From: a bacterium
Lineage (GTDB): Bacteria; Myxococcota_A; UBA9160; SZUA-336
Assembly: GCA_024226335.1 (NCBI GenBank)
Contig: JAAELY010000295.1
Span: forward strand, 1 to 39,454
Direction of reading: 5' to 3'
Length of the DNA: 39,454 nucleotides
The position numbers and the translations under genes were made by a program. The notes beneath the pieces were generated by a model. The model saw only the letters and a program-made list of their open reading frames with translations. It was not told the DNA's origin and did not search any database. Shown piece after piece: positions 30,852-39,454 of this stretch. Within the stretch, counting starts at the first letter, position 1. The number at the start of each line of letters is the position of its first letter.

Positions 30852-33800
30852 CTAGGCCGAGTAGGCGGGTTCCTCCGCTTCCTCAGAAGATCCGCGGTGC
30901 AACCGGTAGGCGAAGCTGCGGACCCGCCTCTGATCCAGGGGCGTGCCATCGTCGTAGAAGAAGTAGAAGGGGATGTCCTTGCGGTGGCGCAGCAGGCTCT
31001 CCGAAACCAGGCTGCTGTCGCAACCCCAGCAACTGGTCATGACGATGCCGTCGTACAGCCCCGTATCCCAGGCGCGTAAAACGCTGCCGACTTCGAGGGC
31101 TGCGGCACCGCGCGTCGCCGTGTCGAGGATCTCCGAACTCTTTTCCAGGGAAGCCTCGACGTCGGGAATCGGCAACCAGGGATGGAGATCTGCAACCTTG
31201 GCGTACAGGTCTCCGCGGATCTTCGTCATGAACGAGATCACCATCTCCGTTTCCTTCGACTGTGCGCGCCGGCCTGCAAACAGATGGGGATTGCGGCGTG
31301 CCAGCCATTCGAAGAAGTCGCACAGCGGTTCCATGACGACTCGCAGTCCGCGGTCGCTGAGCTTGAGGAAGAGGCCGTCGTTCGCGAAGTCATTGCCCTT
31401 GGTCAGGATGTCGCCCGTCGCGTAGACCGTGCGCAGCGAGAGTCGCGTTTCCTCGTCTGCACGGGCCTCCATCTGAGCGAACTCACCCGCCGCTCTGCTG
31501 ATCACGACGCTGATCGCCTCCGACCGGCCTCCGAGATCGGCCATCCTTTCGGACTCGTCGCCTAGAGGAACTTCGAGGATTCGCACGACCTCTTCGGCAT
31601 TGCGCTGATAGATTTCCAGAGCTTCGCCCTCGTGGGATTCGATGGCGAGGTGATACAGATAGAACTGACGCAGAATGTCGATCGCGCTCATGCCCGACCA
31701 GATGGCCATGAACATCGTTGGACCGGAGGCGAAGAGCTTGAGTCCGGTCACCGATACCTGATCGCCGAGCCCCATCTTGTCGAGCGAGATCTTGTCCTTC
31801 ACGTCGTAGAGTCCGGCTCGACACATCTGTCCGGTGAGCTGAACCAGTTCGGTGTTCTTCTGCGGGGGATGGTTCTCGAGGTGATTTCGAAATGCGCCCC
31901 AGATCAGCTGGTACGACATGCATTCCTTGCCCGAACAATCCGGTTTTCCAGATCGCACGGTGTCCTCGGAATAGGGTGGAGCGACGACGGCATCGAAGCC
32001 GAAGGCGCGGTACACGGCTGCAAATACCGAACCCAGGTAGTCGCAACCGCTCAGAACCACATAGCTCGTATCGGCATGGAGCTGTCCGCCCATCCTCGTT
32101 TCCGGATCGACGTAGGCCAGAAGCTTGCCGTTGTCGGGCAGTTCGTTCTCACCCTCTTCGGCCCGGAATTGTCGGACGGATTGCAGGAAGGCCTGGATGC
32201 GCGTCACGAAGCCGGCAGCGCCGCCGTGCCCGTCGCTTTCCAGAATCGTGTGCGGATACCCTTCGAGCAACGCCTGGAAGACCTGCTCGGCGAAAGAGGA
32301 GGGTCCGCAGCCGAACGAGGCCAGCCACAACGGGAACACATCACTCATCTCGCGGGCGCTGCTCGCCGCCCGCAGGCCGCGGTTGCTGTCTCCCCAGTAC
32401 GCTCTCTGGAATGAAGGTGTCGCCGGGTCGATGGGGAAGCAGTCCGCCGGAATCGCGATGGCTCCGTTCTGGCGCAGCAGCAGCGGAATATTGGCGTTGA
32501 TGGCGGGGTCGGAGATCACGTGCAAGTGACCGCAGACGACCACGCTGGGTTTGTCGTTGGCCCGCGCGTATTCGAGCGCCTCCCGACCGATCACCTCCAG
32601 GCCCTGATCGAAATCGGTCTGGGCGTCGGCGGCGGCCTTCACGGCTGCTTCGATCTTTTCGGGATCGACACCGAGTTCCTCTGCGACCGATTCAAGGTTC
32701 TCGGTCAGGATCGCGGCATCGAGTCCATCGCCAAAATAGAGTCGCGGTCGCACGACCCGGGTCTTCCGGCCGCGGGTCTTGAAGGATTGTTCGATCATTT
32801 CGGGCATGGCCTGTTCGGTCACGCAGGTTTGTCCGCCCTTTCCCCGCGTATCCGCAATCTCGAAGATCTTCGGGAACAGGAGGGTGTCGATATCCGCATC
32901 ACAGACCGCGTGGGCGATCTTGACCGGCCCGCACGAATCGAAGCTATTGCAGAGCTGTTCGCCCTTGGCGAGTGACGACGAACTGGACGTGAGCAGTTCG
33001 ATGGAGAAGCCGAGTTCGGCAGCAAACGTGGCCAGCCAGGGGATGTGACCATTGAGCGCACCCAACTGGGGAATTCCGAGCACGGGTGCGTCGGCGCGTT
33101 TCTTGACGAAGCTCTTGATCAAGCGCGTTCGCTGTTCGAAGGGATTGGGAGCTTCCTTGTCGAGCTTGGGCTGGGCGGCGCTCGAAACTTCGTATTTCGG
33201 GCAGGCACCGCCCGAGATGGCCACTCGACTCTCGTTGCCAAACGCGATCGTCGTGCGTTCGATGGGACATAACGTCTGACACTTCGTGTCGCGACAGCGG
33301 AACTCGGAGCGTTCGCGAATTTCGGCTTCGAGGATGGCTTCGGGTTCTAGTGTCGGAGCCATCGCCAGGGAATCGGCTCCGGAGTCCGCAATCGCGCAAA
33401 GGCCGATGCCCCAGGCTCCCATCGCACCGGGGTTGGGCGGTACCGCGATCTCGCAGCCGGTCACGGCTGCCAGGGTCCAGGCCAAGGATGGATTCGAAGC
33501 CGGTTTGCCCTGGAAGAAGACCTTGCCACCGAGCGTTCGTTGGCCCATCACGCGGTTCAGGTAGTTGTGGATCACCGAGTACTGGAAGCCGGCGAAGATG
33601 TCCGCCAGTTCGAAGCCTTCTTTCAGCGCCTGGGATGCCGCATCCGCCACATAGACAGTGCACATCATGCCCAGGTCGGGTGGTCGCTGGGCGCTGGAAG
33701 CCAGGCGAATGAACTCTTCGATTTCCTTCACGTCGTAGAACACGGCCTGTTCCTCGAGGAAGGATCCGGTCCCTGCACTGCACGCCTTGTTCATGTCGCT

Positions 33801-35153
33801 TTCGATGATGCGACCGCCCTGGATGCGCACGTACTTGGCATCCTGGCCGCCGATCTCGATCACCGACATATCGGCTCCGCGATCTTCGTCGCAGCGAATA
33901 GCAGCCGTCGCATGCGCGACGATTTCGTTTTGCACGATGATCTGCGCGGAATCGGGGAAGACGGCTCGCAGGAGTGTCGCGACCGCCTCTCGTCCCGAAC
34001 CCGTCACGCCGATCGCCCGGATGTCTGGACGCACGCGTTCGAGCAGGGCGCGCACCAGTCGCCGCGCGGCATCGACGGGATTGCCGCGGGTCTGGTCGTA
34101 CAGATCGAGAACCGATTCACCGGTCGCCAGCGAGGTGAGTACCGCCTTGGCGCCGGTCGACCCGAGGTCCAAGCCCAGGATCGACGGCTTCGACGCGGCC
34201 TCCGGATCTACTTCCGGCTCGGGCATCATCGTCACGTGGGATTCCCAGCCGCTGGCGGCTTCGAGTACGGGGAAGTGGCTCTCGACCACGCGGATCAACT
34301 GCTCGGGGCTGTCGGGAAGTGCCTCGCTTACGGCGCGATGCGGCTGTTGGGCTGCTATCGCGGCCGCGCCCAGCGCTTCCAGACATTCTGCGTTTTCCGG
34401 CGAATACACCTGGCTACCCACCAGTAGCTCGAAGGCCTCCACAAAAGAACGGATCCGGGTGGGGCCTCCGATCAGGTAGACGGGACCGTCGACCTGATTA
34501 CGCGCCAGTAGCGAATGCGCGTTGCGCGCGACCGATGCGAAGTAGCCGCGAAACAGATCACCCGTCGGTTTGCCCTGGTTGGCGAAGTGCGTCATCTCGC
34601 TCTTGGCAAAGACCGAGCAACGCGCGGTGATCGGGATGCTCTCCTGGGCCGCGAGCGCCTTTGCATCGGCTTCTTCGATGGCGAGTCCGAAGCGTCCGGC
34701 GATCTTCTGGATGTTCTCTCCGGTACCCGACGAGCACTTGTCGTTTTCGATGTACTGGTACAGGTAGCGCGGTGCAGCGCCGTTTCTCTTCGGGTTGTCT
34801 TCTTCCGCCGGTCGGCGACTCAGAACGCTGTAACCACGGGCGCCGATGCTCACGAGGTTGAGAGAATCTTCGAGGCCTGCTTGCAGTTCGAGGGCCACTT
34901 CCTGGCACGAGTCTTCCGGCACGATCACCGCGACGTCGGTCAGTTCGTCGGCGTAAATTCCCGTGGCGCCGAGCGCGCTGCAGGAGGCGACGTCGTTGTC
35001 GTTGTACCACTTGGAGAAGACGTCCAACGGACTTCCGTCGTGGAGTACGTAGCGGCTGTCTTCGATGACGAGCTTTCCGTCGTCGCTGATTCGGGCGAGA
35101 ACGAAGCTCGCCGAAGCCTTGCCAAGGTCACAACCGGCAATTCGTGTACTCAT
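30852..35153 (-). CDS. Giant 2-hydroxyacyl-CoA dehydratase activase/component fusion (BadF/BcrA-DUF2229-HgdB-like)
   Basis: A 1433-residue fusion. Two ASKHA (HgdC/BadF) ATPase modules come first: residues 1-275, with Cys140 ([10 protein letters not shown]) and Cys179 (CSVFAKSE), and 323-580, with [24 protein letters not shown], Cys458 ([13 protein letters not shown]) and Cys498 (CTVYVADA). In single-module activators these two cysteines hold a [4Fe-4S] cluster between subunits. A cysteine motif (Cys620, 625, 629, 651) and DUF2229 and HgdB-like reductase-component regions fill the rest. Known small relatives drive ATP-dependent low-potential electron transfer to dehydratases or benzoyl-CoA reductases. 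ATG 35153 lies 1 bp after the TetR stop, so the TetR protein probably controls it. Confidence 0.92.
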   Translation of the reverse strand: MSTRIAGCDLGKASASFVLARISDDGKLVIEDSRYVLHDGSPLDVFSKWYNDNDVASCSALGATGIYADELTDVAVIVPEDSCQEVALELQAGLEDSLNLVSIGARGYSVLSRRPAEEDNPKRNGAAPRYLYQYIENDKCSSGTGENIQKIAGRFGLAIEEADAKALAAQESIPITARCSVFAKSEMTHFANQGKPTGDLFRGYFASVARNAHSLLARNQVDGPVYLIGGPTRIRSFVEAFELLVGSQVYSPENAECLEALGAAAIAAQQPHRAVSEALPDSPEQLIRVVESHFPVLEAASGWESHVTMMPEPEVDPEAASKPSILGLDLGSTGAKAVLTSLATGESVLDLYDQTRGNPVDAARRLVRALLERVRPDIRAIGVTGSGREAVATLLRAVFPDSAQIIVQNEIVAHATAAIRCDEDRGADMSVIEIGGQDAKYVRIQGGRIIESDMNKACSAGTGSFLEEQAVFYDVKEIEEFIRLASSAQRPPDLGMMCTVYVADAASQALKEGFELADIFAGFQYSVIHNYLNRVMGQRTLGGKVFFQGKPASNPSLAWTLAAVTGCEIAVPPNPGAMGAWGIGLCAIADSGADSLAMAPTLEPEAILEAEIRERSEFRCRDTKCQTLCPIERTTIAFGNESRVAISGGACPKYEVSSAAQPKLDKEAPNPFEQRTRLIKSFVKKRADAPVLGIPQLGALNGHIPWLATFAAELGFSIELLTSSSSSLAKGEQLCNSFDSCGPVKIAHAVCDADIDTLLFPKIFEIADTRGKGGQTCVTEQAMPEMIEQSFKTRGRKTRVVRPRLYFGDGLDAAILTENLESVAEELGVDPEKIEAAVKAAADAQTDFDQGLEVIGREALEYARANDKPSVVVCGHLHVISDPAINANIPLLLRQNGAIAIPADCFPIDPATPSFQRAYWGDSNRGLRAASSAREMSDVFPLWLASFGCGPSSFAEQVFQALLEGYPHTILESDGHGGAAGFVTRIQAFLQSVRQFRAEEGENELPDNGKLLAYVDPETRMGGQLHADTSYVVLSGCDYLGSVFAAVYRAFGFDAVVAPPYSEDTVRSGKPDCSGKECMSYQLIWGAFRNHLENHPPQKNTELVQLTGQMCRAGLYDVKDKISLDKMGLGDQVSVTGLKLFASGPTMFMAIWSGMSAIDILRQFYLYHLAIESHEGEALEIYQRNAEEVVRILEVPLGDESERMADLGGRSEAISVVISRAAGEFAQMEARADEETRLSLRTVYATGDILTKGNDFANDGLFLKLSDRGLRVVMEPLCDFFEWLARRNPHLFAGRRAQSKETEMVISFMTKIRGDLYAKVADLHPWLPIPDVEASLEKSSEILDTATRGAAALEVGSVLRAWDTGLYDGIVMTSCWGCDSSLVSESLLRHRKDIPFYFFYDDGTPLDQRRVRSFAYRLHRGSSEEAEEPAYSA

Positions 35154-35154
35154 C

Positions 35155-35733
35155 CTATTTTGTCTCCTTGGTTTCAGCAGCGAACTGCCGAGAAGAATCG
35201 AGAATGTCGTCCGATAGTTCGGAATCCAGGGCGGCCCGCGCGAGTACGAGACTGCCGACGCATAGCGCCAGCGTTCCGACCGCACGCGTGTGCGCATCTT
35301 CGTCTTGTGAGTCGGAGAGTTCTTTTTCGAAGCTCGCGATGGTCTCGCGCAGTTCTTCGTCGTAAGCCCGGCGTAGAGACTCCGGAGCTCGCGCGACCTC
35401 GGCGCTGGTGGAGGGCAGGGGGCAGCCCACTCCGGGGTTGTCGCGATGCGCTCGACTCAGGTAGACGCTCAGCATGCTCTCGCGTCGTTCGGCTCTGGAC
35501 GCGGCGTCTGGAACCCGGAGTCGGTTTCGCCCGATAGCCATCGCAGACTTCAGCGCCTCGCCGAGCAGTTCTTCCTTGGAGTCGAAGTGGCCGTAGAAGC
35601 CGCCGTGCGTCAGTCCGGCTTCTTCCATGATCCGCTGGACACCCGCGCCGCTGAGTCCTTCTTCCCGGATCTGGCGGGCGGCTGCAGCCACGATGCGGCT
35701 ATGCGCCTCGGCTTTCTGTTCAGCTCTGCTCAC
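35155..35733 (-). CDS. TetR-family regulator
   Basis: A repressor of about 192 residues with a TetR N-terminal domain ([17 protein letters not shown], then [20 protein letters not shown]) and a TetR_C-like ligand domain ([25 protein letters not shown]). GTG 35733 is preferred because AAGGAGG lies 8 bp upstream; ATG 35778 in the same frame would put that site inside the gene. It is the first gene of an operon with the giant activase, with a 1-bp gap. Sequence around [11 protein letters not shown] resembles regulators of short-chain or acyl-CoA metabolism (AcrR/NemR-like), consistent with CoA-linked neighbours. Autoregulation is likely via the palindrome at 35774-35798. Confidence 0.9.
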   Translation of the reverse strand: MSRAEQKAEAHSRIVAAAARQIREEGLSGAGVQRIMEEAGLTHGGFYGHFDSKEELLGEALKSAMAIGRNRLRVPDAASRAERRESMLSVYLSRAHRDNPGVGCPLPSTSAEVARAPESLRRAYDEELRETIASFEKELSDSQDEDAHTRAVGTLALCVGSLVLARAALDSELSDDILDSSRQFAAETKETK

Positions 35734-35773
35734 GCTTGCGGCCTCCTTTTCGGGACTTTTTGCACCATACCCT

Positions 35774-35798
35774 TTCATATGATGATTGTCATGTGGAA
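35774..35798. promoter_or_regulatory. Candidate operator upstream of the TetR-activase operon
   Basis: Imperfect inverted repeat with arms TTCATATGA (35774-35782) and TCATGTGGAA (35789-35798), about 40 bp before the GTG start. It is the only AT-rich patch in the gap, so the promoter probably overlaps it. Confidence 0.45.
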
Positions 35799-35940
35799 TT
35801 CCGCAAGCCGTCTGGCCTGCGGGGGCGACCGTTCCGGGGCGCTTCCCGGATCCCGGACCCCGGGCGGGCAGCAGAGGACGGGCAGCAGAGGGACGGCGGC
35901 GAAGAGTCTGGGGAGAGCCCGGACGCGGGCGCCCGCCGGA

Positions 35941-36147
35941 CTACAGCTCGGGAACGAAGATGTGGAGGAGGAAGAGGAGGACGGGGATGAAGACGAAGAG
36001 CAGCAGCAAGGTCACCATCCCTCGGAGAGAGATCTCTTGCCCCGTCTGCTCGGGAGCCGTGGACTCAACCGGGTTTCCGCATTCCGGACAGGTCCAGTCG
36101 TCAGTTGGCACTCTGCTGCCGCAATCCGAACACGTTGTCCCCGCCAT
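35941..36147 (-). CDS. Small tail-anchored zinc-ribbon protein
   Basis: A 68-residue protein. Residues 6-23 form a zinc ribbon with two CXXC knuckles (TTCSDCGSR and TCPECGNP, spacing 10). Residues 44-65 are a single hydrophobic helix close to the C-terminus (LLLLFVFIPVLLFLLHIF), so it is probably a tail-anchored inner-membrane protein with the ribbon in the cytoplasm. ATG 36147 is the start that gives the complete ribbon. It lies 64 bp downstream of the acyl-CoA dehydrogenase gene on the same strand. The role is unknown; similar zinc-ribbon/TM proteins are common and uncharacterised. The 142 bp upstream of the next operon hold nothing clear. Confidence 0.8.
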   Translation of the reverse strand: MAGTTCSDCGSRVPTDDWTCPECGNPVESTAPEQTGQEISLRGMVTLLLLFVFIPVLLFLLHIFVPEL

Positions 36148-36211
36148 ACCCGCTCGGTCCTCTTCCTCTACTTCGCGTTGCAAATTTCTGGTCGGCGAGG
36201 ATCCCGAAAGC

Positions 36212-37537
36212 TCAAGGGCCGGTGAAGTTCTTGCCCATCTTCGGCAGTTCCTCGTAGCTTGCCTTCGGGTTGTAATCGCTCGCGCCTTCTTCCGCCCAGC
36301 GGGAGAGTTCGGCTCGACCCACGACGAACCAGTGCACCTCGTCGGGACCGTCGGCCAGGCGCAGTGTGCGCTGTCCCGTGTACAGGTCGGCGAGTGGGGT
36401 CCACTGCGAAACACCGGTCGCTCCGTGGAGCTGGATGGCCTCGTCGATGATGGCGCAGACCCGCACCGGAACCATCGCCTTGATCGCGCTCACCCAGGTG
36501 CGCGCTTCGGCATTGCCTAGCACGTCCATGGCCTTCGCGGCCTTGAGCACCATCATGCGCATGGCTTCGATTTCGATTCGCGCCTTGGCGACGACCTCGG
36601 TGGTCTTGCCGAGATTGGCGATGCGCTTGCCGAAGGCTTCACGATTCAGGGCGCGCTTCGCCATCATCTCGATGGCTCGTTCGGCGGCGCCGATCGAGCG
36701 CATGCAGTGATGGATGCGGCCGGGACCCAGGCGCACCTGGGAAATCTCGAAGCCACGTCCGACGCCGAGCAAGAGATTGTCCTTCGGGACACGGCAGTCG
36801 TTGAAGCGAATATGCATGTGACCGTGCGGTGCGTCGTCCTTGCCGAATACGTGCATTGGCCCCAGGATCTCGAAGCCGGGCGCATCGGTCGGAACCAGGA
36901 TCTGCGATTGCTTCAGATGGGGGGCTGCGTCCGGGTCGGTCTGCACCATCACGATCATGATCTTGCAGCGCGGGTCTCCGGCGCCCGAGATGTAGTACTT
37001 CTCGCCGTTGATCACCCACTCGTCACCGACGAGCACCGCCTGGCAGGCGATGTTCTTCGCATCCGATGACGCGAGGTCGGGCTCGGTCATGGCATACGCG
37101 GAGCGGATCTCGCCGGCGAGCAGTGGCTTGAGCCAGCGTTCCTTCTGCGCCGGAGTACCGACCCGCTCCAGAACTTCCATATTGCCCGTGTCGGGTGCGG
37201 AGCAGTTGAGACACTCCGGTGCGAGCGGGTTCTTGCCCAGTTCGGCGGCGATGTAGGCGTAGTCGAGATTCTTCAGACCCTGTCCCGTGTCATCGTCGGG
37301 CAGGAAGAAATTCCACAGACCCTCCGCCTTGGCCTTCGCCTTGACGCTCTCCAGTAGTTCGAGCTGTCCGGGTGCCCATGACCAGGGTTCGGCTCTGCCT
37401 TCGCCGAGTTGATAGAACTCCAGCGTGATCGGCTCGACTTCCTCTTTGACGAAGGCTTTGACCTTCTCGAAAAGGGACCTCGCGCCTTCCGACATCCTCA
37501 GATCGAATAATTCCTCGCGGTTCTCGAGACCGGACAT
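36212..37537 (-). CDS. Acyl-CoA dehydrogenase (ACAD10/11-like)
   Basis: A 441-residue FAD enzyme. The N-terminal helical domain, the middle beta domain with AYAMTEPDLASSDAKN (flavin/substrate contacts) and the C-terminal helical domain (GPGRIHHCMRSIGAAERAIE, then LNREAFGKRIANLG, HGATGVSQWTPLADLY) are in the normal order. The ending RTLRLADGPDEVHW matches the ACAD10/11-like subgroup, in which an acidic residue here may act as the catalytic base. These enzymes oxidise acyl-CoA to enoyl-CoA, some acting on branched or 4-hydroxyacyl substrates. ATG 37537 has GAGGAGA 6 bp upstream. Neighbours suggest CoA-dependent catabolism. Confidence 0.93.
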   Translation of the reverse strand: MSGLENREELFDLRMSEGARSLFEKVKAFVKEEVEPITLEFYQLGEGRAEPWSWAPGQLELLESVKAKAKAEGLWNFFLPDDDTGQGLKNLDYAYIAAELGKNPLAPECLNCSAPDTGNMEVLERVGTPAQKERWLKPLLAGEIRSAYAMTEPDLASSDAKNIACQAVLVGDEWVINGEKYYISGAGDPRCKIMIVMVQTDPDAAPHLKQSQILVPTDAPGFEILGPMHVFGKDDAPHGHMHIRFNDCRVPKDNLLLGVGRGFEISQVRLGPGRIHHCMRSIGAAERAIEMMAKRALNREAFGKRIANLGKTTEVVAKARIEIEAMRMMVLKAAKAMDVLGNAEARTWVSAIKAMVPVRVCAIIDEAIQLHGATGVSQWTPLADLYTGQRTLRLADGPDEVHWFVVGRAELSRWAEEGASDYNPKASYEELPKMGKNFTGP

Positions 37538-37619
37538 TTGATTCTCCTCGTCTGTCAGGGCGCTCAGTGTCGGGGCGCTCAGTGTACCGCTTCGCTACGC
37601 ACCGCGGTGAGTGTGCGGG

Positions 37620-38168
37620 CTAGCTCAGGACCGGCTTCTCTTCGAGTTGTACGCGAGCTGATTCAAGAAAGCGACTCAGCATATTGAAATACGAGCAGCA
37701 CAGGATCAGTTCCATCGCCTGGCGGTTCCCGTAGCGTTCGATGATTTCCGCCAGGGCCTGGTCGCTGAGTCTCACATCCAGGCTGATTTCATCCGCGACG
37801 CGACAGAGCAGGTTTCCCTCTTCGTCCAGCCCCTTGACCGGGCCATCGACGGCGATCTTCTCGATCTCTTCGTCGCTGACACCGACCCCTTTCGCAACGG
37901 CCACGTGCTGCACCCACTCGTACTCCGCCCGCGTTGCATGAGCCACCCGAAGGACCGCGATCTCGCGCTTTCGGGCATCGAACTCGCTCTTGATCAGAAT
38001 GGAAAGAGCCAGATCGATCAGCGGCTGAAAGCTCTCGGGTGCACGAGCCATCATGCGAAAGACGTTCAAGGGGGGCAGGGCTTTCAAGGTGTTCTGGATC
38101 TCGGGTGTGAGTTCCTCGTCGCTCGGAAGCGAAAACCCCGCTCCGTTCTGCTCGCTATTGTCGCTCAT
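37620..38168 (-). CDS. Carboxymuconolactone decarboxylase/AhpD-like protein
   Basis: A 182-residue all-helical CMD-fold protein. The core KREIAVLRVAHATRAEYEW followed by QHVAVAKGVGVSDEEIE is the typical CMD signature, with conserved Glu and His. The CxxC peroxidase motif of AhpD is absent, so alkylhydroperoxidase activity is unlikely; it may be a lactone/decarboxylase-like or unknown-function member. ATG 38168 has AGGAGA upstream. It lies between the acyl-CoA dehydrogenase and the methyltransferase-like gene on the same strand, with gaps of 82 and 61 bp, consistent with one operon. Confidence 0.88.
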   Translation of the reverse strand: MSDNSEQNGAGFSLPSDEELTPEIQNTLKALPPLNVFRMMARAPESFQPLIDLALSILIKSEFDARKREIAVLRVAHATRAEYEWVQHVAVAKGVGVSDEEIEKIAVDGPVKGLDEEGNLLCRVADEISLDVRLSDQALAEIIERYGNRQAMELILCCSYFNMLSRFLESARVQLEEKPVLS

Positions 38169-38229
38169 TGGATCTCCTGTCTGGAGCGTTTCCGGTGCGC
38201 ATTCCTCGCCTCACAAGCGGCGTCTTGCA

Positions 38230-39228
38230 TCAGAACGAGTGCGCGGCCTTGACGAGATTGCGCATCAGTCGAATTGCCTCATCGTGGGGAACGCGACCGC
38301 ACCCACATGAGGATGAAACCAGAAGGCGTTCATCCGGGATCAGTTCGCGTAGTGCGGAAATGCGATCGGCCAGTACCTCACTGCTTTCGGGCGTCGATTT
38401 CACGTCGGCGATCCCCGCGATCACCTGCATCGATTCCGGAATATCCGCAAGAAGACTTCGTTCCTTCCACTGGCCCGCATACGAACACTCGATGTGCACC
38501 CGGTCGATCTCGCCGTCGAGCAACTGAATCAACGGGATCAGATTGCGCAGATGCTGTTCCTGGGTTCCGGGGCGCCGTCCCATGTCTCCGAGGCAGAAGT
38601 GGATGCTGCGACGAATCCCGCTCACCTTGCGGAACGGGTGCACGATCCAGGGCACGATCTCCTCGGGTTTACGGGATTCGACCAGTGCCAGAATCGCTTC
38701 GAACGGAGCGTCGAGTTGGATCTCGCGGGCACCGGCCTCCACCATGTCGAGTACCTCGGCCTCGACGATGCGCGCCACGTTCTCCATCTGTCCGGGCAGC
38801 GCCGGGTCCGAGGGGAAAGAGAGCGTCATCGTCAGCGGCGAGGGTACGGCGGTTTTGTCGAGGTCGGGCTGGATGGCCTTCTCGCGCCGATAGGCCAGTG
38901 CGTGGCCCGTTCCCCGGGGCGCCGACAGGTCTCCCGCGATCCGGTAGCGCCCGATCCCCTCCGCGCCCGCGCGGTGGTCGCGTTTTCGCTCGACCTCGAG
39001 TCCGACGAGGCGCGGCGGAACGTGGTGTACGAAATCGGGGGCGAAGACTTCCCCACCCATGATCTGGTCCAGGCCACAGGCCAGTTGCTCGTCCATGGCG
39101 ATTCGCGCCGCAGCCTGCAGGACATCGGCCGCTTCTTCGTCCCCCACCAGGCCCTTGTAGTAACGGGTGAGCGCGGGCTTGAGCCCGAAGGGAATCGGCC
39201 AGCTGCCTACGACGGTCGTACGAATCAC
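38230..39228 (-). CDS. MetE C-terminal-like zinc methyltransferase
   Basis: A 332-residue TIM-barrel protein of the cobalamin-independent methionine synthase C-terminal (UROD/MetE-like) family, which also includes epoxyalkane:CoM transferase. The start region IRTTVVGSWPIP is the family N-terminus. The zinc ligands can be placed: His and Cys in SIHFCLGD, Glu in VHIECSYAG and Cys in VSSSCGCGRVP. Family members activate a thiol on zinc for methyl or alkyl transfer. The protein lacks the N-terminal MetE half, so methyl-THF-dependent methionine synthesis is uncertain. GTG 39228 is chosen as the conserved start; the frame extends upstream without homology. The 226 bp to the window end hold no gene I can support. 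Confidence 0.85.
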   Translation of the reverse strand: MIRTTVVGSWPIPFGLKPALTRYYKGLVGDEEAADVLQAAARIAMDEQLACGLDQIMGGEVFAPDFVHHVPPRLVGLEVERKRDHRAGAEGIGRYRIAGDLSAPRGTGHALAYRREKAIQPDLDKTAVPSPLTMTLSFPSDPALPGQMENVARIVEAEVLDMVEAGAREIQLDAPFEAILALVESRKPEEIVPWIVHPFRKVSGIRRSIHFCLGDMGRRPGTQEQHLRNLIPLIQLLDGEIDRVHIECSYAGQWKERSLLADIPESMQVIAGIADVKSTPESSEVLADRISALRELIPDERLLVSSSCGCGRVPHDEAIRLMRNLVKAAHSF

Positions 39229-39454
39229 AATCCCGGCTCTCTCTCGGCTCACACGGATGGGGGGTGAACGTGCATTGTACATCAGCTTCGGATTCGGTCC
39301 GGCCAGGGTCCCACTGCTAGGGAATCTCTGCACAGGGAGGATTCGAGCGAGAAGCGGGAGTCGCCGCCTGAGCAAGAAGCGTGATCCGATCGCAGATCCG
39401 TAGATCTGCAGAGGGTCGCGCGACGCAGCGCAGGCGGATGCATCGCGCTTCGCA

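Overview
The window looks like chromosomal DNA of a Gram-negative, GC-rich bacterium. A lipoprotein signal, periplasmic and inner-membrane domains, several TetR regulators, MaoC, acyl-CoA dehydrogenase and SDR genes, and a giant 2-hydroxyacyl-CoA dehydratase activase fit the metabolically broad 'deltaproteobacterial' groups (Myxococcota or Binatota-like). That placement is inference from gene content; no rRNA, tRNA or marker gene is present.

Layout. 1-2.3 kb (minus): a zinc-ribbon gene cut by the left edge, then a signalling set of PAS histidine kinase, two-site CheC phosphatase and single-domain response regulator. 2.9-5.7 kb (minus): a lipoprotein and a membrane class III nucleotide cyclase with a PDZ-like sensor region. 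5.8-9.0 kb (minus): a small-molecule kinase next to a class III PLP enzyme, a pair resembling hydroxylysine/ethanolamine kinase plus phospho-lyase, then a double-hotdog hydratase. 9.1-12.1 kb (plus): a molybdopterin oxidoreductase and an SDR.

12.3-17.8 kb is the accessory region. Three related sites of about 119-133 bp have integron attC architecture (RYYYAAC near one end, GTTRRRY or a degenerate form at the other, shared interior). They separate plus-strand genes that behave like integron cassettes: a decayed membrane-protein gene interrupted from its attC by an IS30-family element, an M28-like protein without the usual zinc ligands, an orphan 205-aa protein and a phosphotransferase. No integrase is in the window, so this is either the distal part of a chromosomal integron or a cluster of attC sites lacking an integrase. 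It ends abruptly in the 3' remnant of a redoxin/DsbD-type gene.

18.0-28.97 kb: hemolysin III/PAQR protein, SDR and MAPEG (plus); a choline-kinase-like protein with a dimethylglycine/sarcosine dehydrogenase-like flavoprotein (minus); a multi-pass membrane protein, a YtcJ-type amidohydrolase and a CobW GTPase (plus); then a TetR gene probably starting at CTG, behind two matching 12-bp palindromes, coupled to a ferritin-like diiron protein. 29.0-39.2 kb (minus): a small protein with a clear terminator, an amidohydrolase-2 protein, a TetR-activase operon, a tail-anchored zinc-ribbon protein, an acyl-CoA dehydrogenase, a carboxymuconolactone-decarboxylase-like protein and a MetE-C-like zinc methyltransferase. 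These look like CoA-thioester and C1/xenobiotic catabolism genes.
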